Shown here: piece after piece, positions 1-7,186 of the stretch
Position numbering within the stretch: the stretch's first letter is position 1
Layout: each line of letters starts with the position of its first letter
DNA from: Alcanivorax sp.
GTDB taxonomy: Bacteria > Pseudomonadota > Gammaproteobacteria > Pseudomonadales > Alcanivoracaceae
Direction: 5' to 3'
Length of the DNA: 64,000 bases
Assembly (NCBI RefSeq): GCF_017794965.1
Contig: NZ_CP051240.1
Span: 2,666,001-2,730,000 of the forward strand
Made by a program: the position numbers and the translations under genes
The notes under the pieces: generated by a model
Databases searched by the model: none
Told to the model about the DNA's origin: nothing
What the model saw: only the letters and a program-made list of their open reading frames with translations

Positions 1-31
1 TTCATCGCTGGAAAGGAGCGTTACTGAAAAA

Positions 32-688
32 TCAGTGTACGTCTTTCCAGTATTCTTTCTTGAGCAGGTAGGCCGGGATTAGCAGAATACCCAGGAATAC
101 CAGCACATAGACACCCAGACGCTCACGCTCCAGACGTACAGGCTCAGCCGTGTAGGTCAGGAAGTTGGTCAGGTCACCCATGGCTTCCTTGAAGCCTTCT
201 TCACCCAACTCGGCTTCCACATTCGCCATCACGTGGGGCATACCCACATTCGGGAACACGTGGTTGTTATAGCCAAACGGACGAGAGTCGTCTTCGTAGA
301 AGTTAATCAGGTAAGAGTACACCCAATCCGCATCCCGCAGGCGAGTCACCATGGTCAGATCCGGCGGCGCGGTACCAAACCATTTCTTGGCGGCCCCCTC
401 CGGCATGGCATTTTCCATCTGGTCACCGAATTTGTCAGAGGTGAAGTTCAAATTCTTCATCACCAGCTCTTCGGAAATATCCAGATCCTCGGCCATGCGG
501 CTGTAGCGCATGTACTGCAGGCTGTGACAGCCCATGCAGTAGTTAACGAACAGCTTGGCACCGTTCTGCAGGCTGACTTTATCCTGCAGGTTCACCGGTG
601 CCTTGACCACATACTCGTTATGGCCACCGCCGGCCGCGAACGCGACCAACGGCAGGCAGCTGAAAAGAATAACCGCTAGTTTCTTCAT
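32..688 (-). CDS. petC: Cytochrome c1 subunit of the bc1 complex
   Basis: Haem c subunit that passes electrons from the Rieske protein to soluble cytochrome c at the periplasmic face of the inner membrane. The 218-aa product has a signal peptide (about residues 1-19), the haem motif CMGCH at 51-55, a likely axial Met at 150 in GMPHVM, and a C-terminal membrane anchor at about 191-209. The start ATG shares one base with the petB stop (TGATG), so translation is probably coupled. It is the last gene of petABC seen here; the 31 bases beyond its stop are too short to show the next gene. Confidence 0.97.
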   Translation of the reverse strand: MKKLAVILFSCLPLVAFAAGGGHNEYVVKAPVNLQDKVSLQNGAKLFVNYCMGCHSLQYMRYSRMAEDLDISEELVMKNLNFTSDKFGDQMENAMPEGAAKKWFGTAPPDLTMVTRLRDADWVYSYLINFYEDDSRPFGYNNHVFPNVGMPHVMANVEAELGEEGFKEAMGDLTNFLTYTAEPVRLERERLGVYVLVFLGILLIPAYLLKKEYWKDVH

Positions 689-1971
689 CAGTGTCCCCCC
701 GTTACCCGTTCTGGAACCGGCTTGGATTTCTCGAATTTATGTACGAACGGCATGATCAGCAGGAAGTAGCTGAAGTAATAAATCGTGCCGAACTGCGCCA
801 TCATGGTCTTGCCAGGCGTTGCTGGCTGGGTACCGAAATAACCCAGCATCAGGAAGTCCAGGACAAAGATAGCCATGAAGATCTTGCTCCAGATTCCACG
901 ATAACGGATGGACTTCACCGGATGACGGTCCAGCCACGGAATCACGAACAGAATCACGATGGCACCACCCATGGCCACCAGCCCCCACGCCTTGGAAGAC
1001 ATGATGAAGTCGATGGTTGTGGCACGCAGCATGGCGTAGTACGGGCCGTAGTACCATACCGGGGCAATGTGATCCGGGGTCTTCAGCGGGTTGGCCGGCT
1101 CGAAGTTCGGCTTCTCCAGCAGGTAGCCTCCGCCATCCGGGAAGAAGAAGATCACCACGGAGAAGATCATCAGGAACACGATCACGCCCGGCAGATCCTT
1201 CACGGTGTAATAGGGGTGGAACGGGATGCCGTCTACCGGAACACCATTCTCGTCCTTGTTCTTCTTGATTTCCACGCCATCCGGGTTGTTGGAACCCACC
1301 TCGTGAAGCGCCAGAATGTGCAGCACCACCAGGGCCAGCAGCACAATCGGAATGGCTACCACGTGCAGCGCGAAGAACTTGTTCACCGTAGCAGTGGACA
1401 ACAGGTAGTCACCACGCACCCAGGTGGTCAGGCCTTCGCCAATTTCCTTGGCGTCAGCAGGGCTGATACCGGGCAGCAGTTCAAACGGGATCGCACCGGC
1501 CAGGGAAATGATTACCTGGGCACCCCAGTAGGACATGTTGCCCCAGGGCAGCACGTAACCAAGGAAACCTTCGGCCATCAGCGCCAGGTAGATCAACATA
1601 CCAAAGATCCACACCAGCTCCCGCGGCGGCTTGTAGGAGCCGTACATGAGGCCACGGAACATGTGCAGGTACACCACGGCAAAGAACGCTGAGGCGCCCA
1701 CCGCGTGCATGTAACGGATCAGCCAGCCCCACTCCACATCACGCATGATGTATTCAACGGAAGCAAAGCCTTCGTTGGGAGAGAAGAACATGGTCAGCCA
1801 GATGCCGGTGAGCAGCTGGTTCACCAGTACAACGATGGAGAGCACCCCAAAGTAGTACCAGAAGTTGAAGTTCTTCGGCGCATAATATTCGGACATGTGA
1901 CGCTTGTAGGCGTCCACTACGGGCAGACGTGCATCTACCCAATCGACAACGCGATTCACCATTCCCATCAT
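688..1971 (-). CDS. petB: Cytochrome b subunit of the bc1 complex
   Basis: Membrane core of ubiquinol-cytochrome c oxidoreductase. The 427-aa product has the four haem-ligating histidines in two pairs (H89/H203 and H103/H218, spacings 13 and 14) and many hydrophobic helices. The quinol-oxidation-site motif is PVWY at 304-307 rather than PEWY, which is known for beta- and gammaproteobacterial cytochromes b. The start overlaps the petA stop by 4 bases (ATGA) and the stop overlaps petC, so the three genes form one tightly coupled operon. Confidence 0.97.
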   Translation of the reverse strand: MMGMVNRVVDWVDARLPVVDAYKRHMSEYYAPKNFNFWYYFGVLSIVVLVNQLLTGIWLTMFFSPNEGFASVEYIMRDVEWGWLIRYMHAVGASAFFAVVYLHMFRGLMYGSYKPPRELVWIFGMLIYLALMAEGFLGYVLPWGNMSYWGAQVIISLAGAIPFELLPGISPADAKEIGEGLTTWVRGDYLLSTATVNKFFALHVVAIPIVLLALVVLHILALHEVGSNNPDGVEIKKNKDENGVPVDGIPFHPYYTVKDLPGVIVFLMIFSVVIFFFPDGGGYLLEKPNFEPANPLKTPDHIAPVWYYGPYYAMLRATTIDFIMSSKAWGLVAMGGAIVILFVIPWLDRHPVKSIRYRGIWSKIFMAIFVLDFLMLGYFGTQPATPGKTMMAQFGTIYYFSYFLLIMPFVHKFEKSKPVPERVTGGH

Positions 1972-2555
1972 GCCTTGGTCTCCCCTTCTTCAGAGCCAAC
2001 AATGACGACGGATTCGCTCAGGTAAGAGTGAGGCGGAACCACCAGATTGGTCGGCGCCGGTACGCTCTTGTACACGCGGCCGGCCAGATCGAATTTGGAA
2101 CCGTGACAGGGGCAGAAGAAACCGCCGAACTCCAGTTCCACGGTAGGCTGCTCCTCGAACAGGGGAGAACAACCCAGGTGGGTACAGGTGCCCACCAGCA
2201 CCAGGTATTCCTTCTTGATGGAACGCCATTCGTTCCGGGCGTAGTCCGGCTGCTGATCTGCTTCGGACTTCGGATCGCGAAGGTTTTCATCCAGCTTGGG
2301 CAATGTGCCCAGCATGTCTTCGGTACGACGCACAACCCAGATGGGCTGACCTCGCCACTCCTCGACCACACGCTGGCCGGCTTCCAGTTTGCCAATATCA
2401 ATCTTTACCGGGGCACCGGCATTCTTGGCCTTGGCACTGGGTTGCCAGGATTTTACGAATGGAACAGCCACACCGACCGCACCTGCAGCACCAATTGCCG
2501 AGGTCAGGCCGATCAAAAACGTGCGGCGGCTGCTGTTTACGCCGTCGTTGCTCAT
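1968..2555 (-). CDS. petA: Rieske iron-sulfur subunit of the bc1 complex
   Basis: Carries the 2Fe-2S cluster that takes the first electron from quinol. The 195-aa product starts with a twin-arginine signal and anchor (RRTFLIG at about 10-16, then a hydrophobic stretch), consistent with Tat export of a folded cluster protein. The cluster motifs CTHLGC (124-129) and CPCHGS (148-153) are intact. It is first in petABC; a candidate promoter lies about 90-120 bases upstream, and the rpsI terminator separates it from the ribosomal genes. Confidence 0.97.
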   Translation of the reverse strand: MSNDGVNSSRRTFLIGLTSAIGAAGAVGVAVPFVKSWQPSAKAKNAGAPVKIDIGKLEAGQRVVEEWRGQPIWVVRRTEDMLGTLPKLDENLRDPKSEADQQPDYARNEWRSIKKEYLVLVGTCTHLGCSPLFEEQPTVELEFGGFFCPCHGSKFDLAGRVYKSVPAPTNLVVPPHSYLSESVVIVGSEEGETKA

Positions 2556-2600
2556 TGAGTTATTCTCCCCTCAGATCCCACGCTCGGGGTTTGTCCGGGA

Positions 2601-2619
2601 CACGAGGCTCATCCTCGTG
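2601..2619. other. Hairpin in the petA leader
   Basis: Perfect 7-bp inverted repeat CACGAGG / CCTCGTG with a 5-base loop, in the 5' leader between the candidate promoter and petA. It has no T-run, so it is more likely an RNA structure or a small extragenic repeat than a terminator. Function unknown. Confidence 0.4.
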
Positions 2620-2644
2620 CTACGGGCGGAGTAAGGCGGCGCAA

Positions 2645-2673
2645 ATGGTAAAGAAAAAGCCCACACCTGACAA
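2645..2673 (-). promoter_or_regulatory. Candidate sigma-70 promoter for petABC
   Basis: On the minus strand TTGTCA (2668-2673) and TACCAT (2645-2650) are separated by exactly 17 bases. It lies between the rpsI terminator and petA, about 90 bases upstream of the start codon. Judged by eye only. Confidence 0.4.
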
Positions 2674-2718
2674 CCGGTTATTCCCTGCCCTGAAACCCTA
2701 AACGCCTGATTTAGACAC

Positions 2719-2747
2719 AAAAAAGCCCAGCATTGCTGGGCTTTTTT
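2719..2747 (-). terminator. Rho-independent terminator after rpsI
   Basis: Fully symmetric inverted repeat: A-run, AGCCCAGCA, single-base centre, TGCTGGGCT, T-run. It follows the rpsI stop by about 22 bases and should stop rplM-rpsI transcripts before petABC. The A and T runs on both sides would let it work in either direction. Confidence 0.85.
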
Positions 2748-2769
2748 GTGAACCTGTTGACCGGAAGTA

Positions 2770-3165
2770 TCAACGCTTGGAGAACTGCGGACGACGACGC
2801 GCCTTACGCAGACCAATCTTCTTACGTTCCACTTCACGAGCATCACGGGTTACGTAACCGGCACGACGCAGCTGACCACGCAGCTCACCGTCGTACTCCA
2901 TCAGCGCACGGGTGATACCGTGACGGATGGCGCCAGCCTGACCGTTGTTGCCGCCACCGCTAACGGTAACCAGCACATCAAACTTGTCGGTGGCCTCAAC
3001 CAGTTCCAGCGGCTGGCGAACAACCATCTGGTTGGTCTTGCGACCAAAATACACGTCCAGCGGACGGCCGTTTACGGTGATCTTGCCACTGCCCGGACGC
3101 AGGAAAACACGAGCAGCAGAAGTCTTGCGGCGACCGGTGCCGTAGTTGGTTTCTACAGTTGCCAT
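2770..3165 (-). CDS. rpsI: 30S ribosomal protein S9
   Basis: Small-subunit protein whose C-terminal tail reaches the P-site tRNA. The 131-aa product matches the family length (130 in E. coli), begins with the GTGRRKTSAARVFL block and ends with the basic RRRPQFSKR tail. It lies 13 bases after rplM in the conserved rplM-rpsI pair and is followed by a strong terminator. Confidence 0.98.
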   Translation of the reverse strand: MATVETNYGTGRRKTSAARVFLRPGSGKITVNGRPLDVYFGRKTNQMVVRQPLELVEATDKFDVLVTVSGGGNNGQAGAIRHGITRALMEYDGELRGQLRRAGYVTRDAREVERKKIGLRKARRRPQFSKR

Positions 3166-3178
3166 CGTCTAAAACCCC

Positions 3179-3607
3179 TTAGATTTCCAGCTGCTGCGGC
3201 TGCTGAGCAGCATGAGGATGCTCGGCGCCTGCATAAACTTTCAGTTTGCGATACATGTCGCGACCCAGCGGGTTACGCGGCAGCATGCCTTTTACAGCCT
3301 TCTCGATGATCATCTCAGGCTTCTCGGCCTGCAGAGTCGCAAAGTTGGCTTCTTTCAGGCCACCCGGATAACCGGTGTGACGGTAGTACATCTTGTCGTT
3401 AGCCTTGTTACCGGTAACGGCCACTTTTTCGGCATTGATTACAACAATGTAATCACCGGTGTCGACGTGTGGAGTGTACTCCGGCTTGTGCTTACCGCGC
3501 AGACGGCTTGCGACTTCGGTCGCCAACCGACCCAGCGTTTTGCCGGAGGCGTCTACCACATACCAGTCGCGCTTTACGCTTTCCGGTTTTGCGCTGTAGG
3601 TCTTCAT
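3179..3607 (-). CDS. rplM: 50S ribosomal protein L13
   Basis: Large-subunit assembly protein. I take the start at MKTYSAKPESVKRDW, which gives the usual 142 residues; an in-frame upstream extension of 14 residues has no family counterpart. Family blocks VDASGKTLGRLA and GMLPRNPLGRDMYRKLKVY are present. It leads the rplM-rpsI pair. In E. coli this operon is controlled through L13 at the rplM leader, and a GC-rich hairpin lies in the equivalent position here (3653-3671). Confidence 0.97.
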   Translation of the reverse strand: MKTYSAKPESVKRDWYVVDASGKTLGRLATEVASRLRGKHKPEYTPHVDTGDYIVVINAEKVAVTGNKANDKMYYRHTGYPGGLKEANFATLQAEKPEMIIEKAVKGMLPRNPLGRDMYRKLKVYAGAEHPHAAQQPQQLEI

Positions 3608-3652
3608 GGAATTCTGCCCTAAAATCAATATGTTACGGGTCGTAAACACCCG

Positions 3653-3671
3653 CCGGCGGCAGTTCCGCCGG
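3653..3671 (-). promoter_or_regulatory. GC-rich hairpin in the rplM leader
   Basis: Inverted repeat CCGGCGG / CCGCCGG with a 5-base loop, between the candidate promoter and the rplM start. By position it could take part in feedback control by L13, as known for other bacteria. That link is inference from location only. Confidence 0.35.
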
Positions 3672-3685
3672 GCAAGAGAGCGCGA

Positions 3686-3714
3686 ATTCTACCCAAGCCC
3701 CCCAAAGAACACAA
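3686..3714 (-). promoter_or_regulatory. Candidate sigma-70 promoter for rplM-rpsI
   Basis: Minus strand: TTGTGT (3709-3714), 17-base spacer, TAGAAT (3686-3691). It lies about 80 bases upstream of the rplM start, in the divergent region with the aldo/keto reductase gene. Confidence 0.5.
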
Positions 3715-3855
3715 GCTATAAAGGGGGGATTTGTTGCATTGTCGCGCCCAACAATGGTCAAGACCATTTCCACCCTTGTGGATGGCAGGTCTGCATGATC
3801 AGATTGGCCGCCTATCATCGCGCAGAATGAAGTCACAGTAAAACAGGAGCAGCAC

Positions 3856-4893
3856 ATGGAATACCGTCGCCTGGGACGCACCGACCTTGAGGTCAGCAGC
3901 CTTTGTCTTGGCACCATGACGTGGGGAAGCCAGAACACCGCAGAGGAAGGCCACGCCCAGATGGACAGGGCCCTGGATTACGGCATCAATTTTTTTGATA
4001 CCGCAGAAATGTATGCGGTACCGGCCAGCCCGGAGACGTCGTTCCGCACCGAAACCATCATCGGTGACTGGTTTGCAAAAACCGGCAATCGAGACAAGAT
4101 TATCCTGGCCACCAAGGCCGCCGGCCCCGGCGACTACGTCAAGCACATCCGTGGTGGCCCTCGCTTTTCCGCCGAAAGCCTTGCCAGCGCCGTGGAAGGC
4201 AGCCTCAAGCGACTGCAGACCGACGTCATCGACCTGTACCAACTGCACTGGCCTGAACGCACCACCAACTATTTCGGCCGCCTGGGCTACAAACACCGTG
4301 AAGGCGAAGACGGCATCGCCATCAGAGACACCGTGGCCGGCCTCAAGCAATTGATGGATGCCGGCAAGATCCGCCATTGGGGGCTGTCCAATGAGACCCC
4401 CTGGGGCCTGATGACCTTTCTCCATGAAGCAGACAAGATCGGCCTACCCCGCCCCGTCAGCATCCAGAACCCCTATTCCCTGCTTAATCGCAGCTATGAA
4501 GTCGGACTGGCAGAAATCAGCCATCGCGAACAGGTGGGGCTGCTGGCCTACTCGCCGCTGGCCTTCGGCATGCTCACCGGCAAATATCGCAACGACACCT
4601 GGCCGGATAAGGCCCGCCTGACCCTGTTCAAGCAATTCTCCCGCTACACCAACCCCCAGGCCATCGCCGCCACCGAAGCCTACTGCCAACTGGCAGAGGA
4701 ACGCGGAATCAGCGTGACCCAGCTGGCGCTGCAGTTCGTGACCACCCGGCCCTTCGTCACCAGCAACATCATTGGCGCCACCCACCTGGAACAGCTGGAA
4801 GAAAACCTGAAGAGCGTAGAGCTGGCCTGGGACCGGGATCTGGAGAAAGCCCTGGAAGCCATCCACACCCGCTTCCCCTATCCGGCGCCTTAG
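3856..4893 (+). CDS. tas: Aldo/keto reductase, Tas family
   Basis: NADPH-dependent oxidoreductase of the aldo/keto reductase superfamily; substrate unknown. The 345-aa product is colinear with E. coli Tas (346 aa), sharing LGTMTWG, FFDTAEMY, SLKRLQTDVIDLYQLHWPER, IQNPYSLLNRS(Y/F)EVGLAE and the C-terminal YPAP. The catalytic tetrad D48, Y53, K87 and H131 is present. An AGGAG-type ribosome site precedes the ATG. It stands alone, divergent from rplM. Its TAG stop merges directly into a GACGCCT heptamer array that leads to a strong terminator. Confidence 0.92.
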   Translation: MEYRRLGRTDLEVSSLCLGTMTWGSQNTAEEGHAQMDRALDYGINFFDTAEMYAVPASPETSFRTETIIGDWFAKTGNRDKIILATKAAGPGDYVKHIRGGPRFSAESLASAVEGSLKRLQTDVIDLYQLHWPERTTNYFGRLGYKHREGEDGIAIRDTVAGLKQLMDAGKIRHWGLSNETPWGLMTFLHEADKIGLPRPVSIQNPYSLLNRSYEVGLAEISHREQVGLLAYSPLAFGMLTGKYRNDTWPDKARLTLFKQFSRYTNPQAIAATEAYCQLAEERGISVTQLALQFVTTRPFVTSNIIGATHLEQLEENLKSVELAWDRDLEKALEAIHTRFPYPAP

Positions 4894-5009
4894 ACGCCTG
4901 ACGCCTGACGCCTGACGCCTGACGCCTGACGCCTGACGCCTGACGCCTGACGCCTGACGCCTGACGCCTGACGCCTGACGCCTGACGCCTGACGCCTGAC
5001 GCCTGACGC
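4893..5009. repeat. Heptamer array (GACGCCT) x16.7
   Basis: Sixteen perfect tandem copies of GACGCCT plus a partial copy, beginning inside the tas stop codon and running into the terminator palindrome, whose outer bases are again GACGC...GCGTC. A second array with the same unit lies at 18886-18995. No substitutions are visible, which suggests recent expansion or ongoing homogenisation. Confidence 0.97.
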
Positions 5010-5049
5010 AAAAAGGCCCGCCCGGTACCCGGGCGGGCCTTTTTGCGTC
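5005..5049 (+). terminator. Terminator after tas
   Basis: Perfect 21-bp inverted repeat around a 3-base centre: GACGC, A-run, GGCCCGCCCGG and the reverse complement ending TTTTTGCGTC. It serves tas. A near-identical terminator follows the degS-like gene at 18991-19036. Confidence 0.88.
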
Positions 5050-5077
5050 GGTAAAACACTCACTAGTGGCTGCTGTG

Positions 5078-5252
5078 GGAGCTTGCCTGCAAGCGATCCG
5101 AGCCTAAGCGAGGTATGGATTCCAGAAACACATTTTGAAGATCAGAATCCGAACACATTTGGATACTTCCGGTTTTGCCTTTCGAAACTCGCTTCTCGTA
5201 ACTCGAAACTTTCTTACCTCGCCCGGGCTCGGATCGCTTGCAGGCAAGCTCC
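5078..5252. repeat. REP-like inverted-pair element, copy 1
   Basis: Two 38-bp arms (5078-5115 and 5215-5252) are inverted repeats of each other, 35 of 38 bases matching. Each contains a small hairpin (GCTTGCCTGCAAGC) next to GCGATCCGAGCC. The centre contains GGATTCCAGAA and TTTTGCCTTTCGAAACTCGCTTCTCG-like text shared with copy 2 at 19062-19246. The arms resemble Pseudomonas REP sequences (GTAGGAGC...GCTTGC...GCGAT). An IS110-family element starts exactly at the right edge. Confidence 0.85.
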
Positions 5253-5261
5253 TTGTATCTC

Positions 5262-5435
5262 TCCACGAGTGCTGATTAGCTACCAGCACTCACGGGTCGG
5301 GTTAAAGCCTGACAAGCTCCTGAGGGCATAGACCCTGTGACGTAGATCCTGGCTCCGACCCATTCTCTTAAATCTGAACGGTATCCGGGCTCTCCCCTCC
5401 GCGGGATGAAGCCGTATAAGCAAGGGAAGACACGA
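5262..5435 (+). ncRNA. Putative IS110 bridge RNA, element A
   Basis: The left-end non-coding region shows the three-part layout described for the IS621 bridge RNA. A 5' stem-loop is GAGTGCTG/CAGCACTC (5267-5274, 5284-5291). A target loop is closed by GGGTCGG/CCGACCC (5294-5300, 5355-5361), with an inner AGGG/CCCT stem. A donor loop is closed by TTCTCTT/AAGGGAA (5363-5369, 5422-5428). Guides: CAAGCTCCT (5313-5321) equals the left target at 5245-5253; GTAG (5342-5345) complements CTAC at the right target; ACGGTATC (5378-5385) equals the element's right end at 6449-6456; GTATAAG (5414-5420) pairs with the left end CTTGTAT, two wobbles. Transcription is not shown. Confidence 0.72.
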
Positions 5436-5438
5436 GAG

Positions 5439-6422
5439 ATGCACTTCGTTGGAATTGATGTCAGCAAAAAGAGCCTCGATACACTTTGGCTGCGCCAGGC
5501 CAATCCCCGGAAGGTAAAAACACGGGTTTTCCAGAATCGGCGCGGGAAGGAGCACGAGGTTGCGCAGTGGCTGCTCAAGCAGACCGGTGCTGAGCCGTCC
5601 GAGATTCATGTGGTGCTGGAAGCCACCTGTATTTATCACGAGAACCTGACCTACGCACTCCATGAAGCTGGGTTGCAGGTGTATGTGGCCAATCCGGCGC
5701 GCACCAGGGACTTCGCCAAGAGTGAAGGGTTCTCAAGCAAGACAGACAAGCTCGACTCGCTGTGCCTGGCTCTCTACGTGAAAGAGAAGCATGAGCGACT
5801 ACATAAATGGCAGCCGGAAGCGCCAGAGATCAGGCAGTTACGAGCGCTTGGTGCTCGTCTGGAGGCCTTGGAGAAAGACCGTCAGCGGGAAGAAAACCGG
5901 CTTGAGAAAGCGGAATTCAACCAGTCAAGCGAGCGAGTCATTGCCTCTATACAGGACATGATCGCGACACTGAATGAGGAGATCCGCAAGCTCAAAAAGG
6001 ACATCGATGACCACATTGATGGCCATCCTGAACTGAAACAGGACCGCTCACTGCTGGAGAGCATCACTGCGGTAGGCGATGTGATGTCCCGAGAGCTGCT
6101 GTCGCTAATACACAGTCGGGACTTCCGGTCAGCCAAGCAATGTGCCGCCTTCCTGGGCATTACGCCGGTGCACAATGAATCCGGCGACTCCAGAAAGCCG
6201 ACAAAGATCCGCAAAGGTGGCCGCGCCAACGTACGGGGAAAATTGTTCATGGCAGCAGTCACAGCATGCACCCACAACCCCGATATCCGGGCACTGAGAC
6301 GGCGCATGGAAGACAGGGGGAAGACAGGTAAAGTGATTGTGGTGGCAGCAATGCGCAAGCTGGTGCAAATCGCCTATGGGGTAATCAAGCACCAAAAGAA
6401 ATATACCCCACAAGTCGCATAG
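5439..6422 (+). CDS. IS110-family transposase (DEDD recombinase), element A
   Basis: Recombinase of element A, 327 aa. The N-terminal RuvC-like domain starts GIDVSKK with acidic residues D7, E61 (VVLEATCIYH), D103 and D106 (SKTDKLDS). A charged coiled-coil stretch follows at about 145-200. The C-terminal Tnp_20-type domain (ITAVGDVMSREL...AAFLGITP, then SGDS with the candidate catalytic serine) comes last. I start at ATG 5439, after AGGGAAG; the longer frame from 5406 runs into the bridge-RNA donor guide. The second element's transposase (34043-35044) is clearly diverged. Confidence 0.93.
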   Translation: MHFVGIDVSKKSLDTLWLRQANPRKVKTRVFQNRRGKEHEVAQWLLKQTGAEPSEIHVVLEATCIYHENLTYALHEAGLQVYVANPARTRDFAKSEGFSSKTDKLDSLCLALYVKEKHERLHKWQPEAPEIRQLRALGARLEALEKDRQREENRLEKAEFNQSSERVIASIQDMIATLNEEIRKLKKDIDDHIDGHPELKQDRSLLESITAVGDVMSRELLSLIHSRDFRSAKQCAAFLGITPVHNESGDSRKPTKIRKGGRANVRGKLFMAAVTACTHNPDIRALRRRMEDRGKTGKVIVVAAMRKLVQIAYGVIKHQKKYTPQVA

Positions 6423-6530
6423 AGACGGCTTGCAGGGTATGGAGAGAGACGGTATCTACAGCGGCTTCGACCAAGGCGCCTGATCGGTTCCGCCACAGGC
6501 GCTTGACGTCAACACTCTCACCATGCCAAT

Positions 6531-6545
6531 GTTAACACTGTTAAC
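6531..6545. promoter_or_regulatory. Palindromic operator candidate upstream of tetR-like gene
   Basis: GTTAACACTGTTAAC is a perfect palindrome around one central base, 17 bases before the regulator's ATG. Size and place fit an autoregulatory TetR-family operator. No convincing -35/-10 pair overlaps it. Confidence 0.5.
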
Positions 6546-6562
6546 TTATACAACGGACCAAC

Positions 6563-7186
6563 ATGGCACGCACCGCATACCACCACGGCGACCTGCAGCA
6601 GCAGGCCCATGAACAGGCAATGACCATTGTGCGCGAGCATGGCGACAGTGCCATCAGCCTGCGGGCGCTGGCGAAACAGCTGGGCGTCAGCGCCCCGGCC
6701 CTGTATCGCCACTTTGCCGACCGCGAGAGCCTGCTGGCCGAACTGGCCATCAGCGGCTTCCAGTGGCTACGTCAACGCTTGCTGAAGGTGGATCAGCGCG
6801 ATTCACGCCAGGCGCTGATCGGCATTGGCCTGACCTATGTGGCCTTTGCCCAGGATGAGCCCAACCTGTACCGGCTGATGTTTGGCGGGCGTGTGCTTCC
6901 CCTGGGCATCCACCCACGCCTGGACGCGGCCGGCAAAGGCGCTTTTCAGGTTCTGGAAGACACCATTGCCAACGGTCGCCAGCGGGGCTATCTCAAGCCC
7001 GCCCCACTGGACCTCATGACCGCCACCGCCTGGTCCCTGGTTCACGGCCTGTCACAACTGAGCATTGATGGCCATCTGCCCACCGCGGATGTCGAGCCCC
7101 ATCTGGCCGAGGGCGTTACCAGCCTGTTGCTGGATGGTGCTATCGCCACGCCACCCCATTCACAGAACAATAAGGACACCCCATGA
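6563..7186 (+). CDS. TetR/AcrR-family transcriptional regulator
   Basis: 207-aa regulator with an N-terminal helix-turn-helix (about residues 25-50: ISLRALAKQLGVSAPALYRHFADRESLLAELA) and a C-terminal all-helical ligand domain of the WHG type. The stop overlaps the next gene's start by 4 bases (ATGA), so it is cotranscribed with the FAD oxidoreductase and SGNH hydrolase and probably controls them and itself through the palindrome at 6531-6545. The ligand is unknown; a lipid or acyl-CoA is plausible from the neighbours. Confidence 0.9.
   Translation: MARTAYHHGDLQQQAHEQAMTIVREHGDSAISLRALAKQLGVSAPALYRHFADRESLLAELAISGFQWLRQRLLKVDQRDSRQALIGIGLTYVAFAQDEPNLYRLMFGGRVLPLGIHPRLDAAGKGAFQVLEDTIANGRQRGYLKPAPLDLMTATAWSLVHGLSQLSIDGHLPTADVEPHLAEGVTSLLLDGAIATPPHSQNNKDTP

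Larger units (their letters stand above)
5252..6457 (+). mobile_element. Complete IS110-family insertion element, copy A
   Basis: About 1.2 kb, bounded by CT dinucleotides at 5252-5253 and 6456-6457. The left border is set by comparison with the unoccupied REP arm at 19231-19246 (GCTC-CT-ACA), which here reads GCTC-CT then foreign sequence. The right border is GGTAT-CT-ACA, restoring the REP flank. It holds about 185 bases of left non-coding DNA with a putative bridge RNA, one transposase gene and a short right end. No terminal inverted repeats or target duplication beyond CT, as expected for IS110 elements. It appears intact. Confidence 0.8.

Noticed and set aside
4893..5009. Tandem array as a possible CRISPR
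   Set aside because: Units are 7 bp, contiguous, with no spacers and no cas genes nearby.
5342..5345. GTAG as strong evidence for the right target guide of element A
   Set aside because: Only four bases pair with the target, so alone it has no weight; it is kept only as part of the ordered set of guides.
5406..5438. Longer start for the element A transposase
   Set aside because: The extension covers the donor guide and the closing stem of the putative bridge RNA and lacks a ribosome site; ATG 5439 gives the usual IS110 N-terminus.
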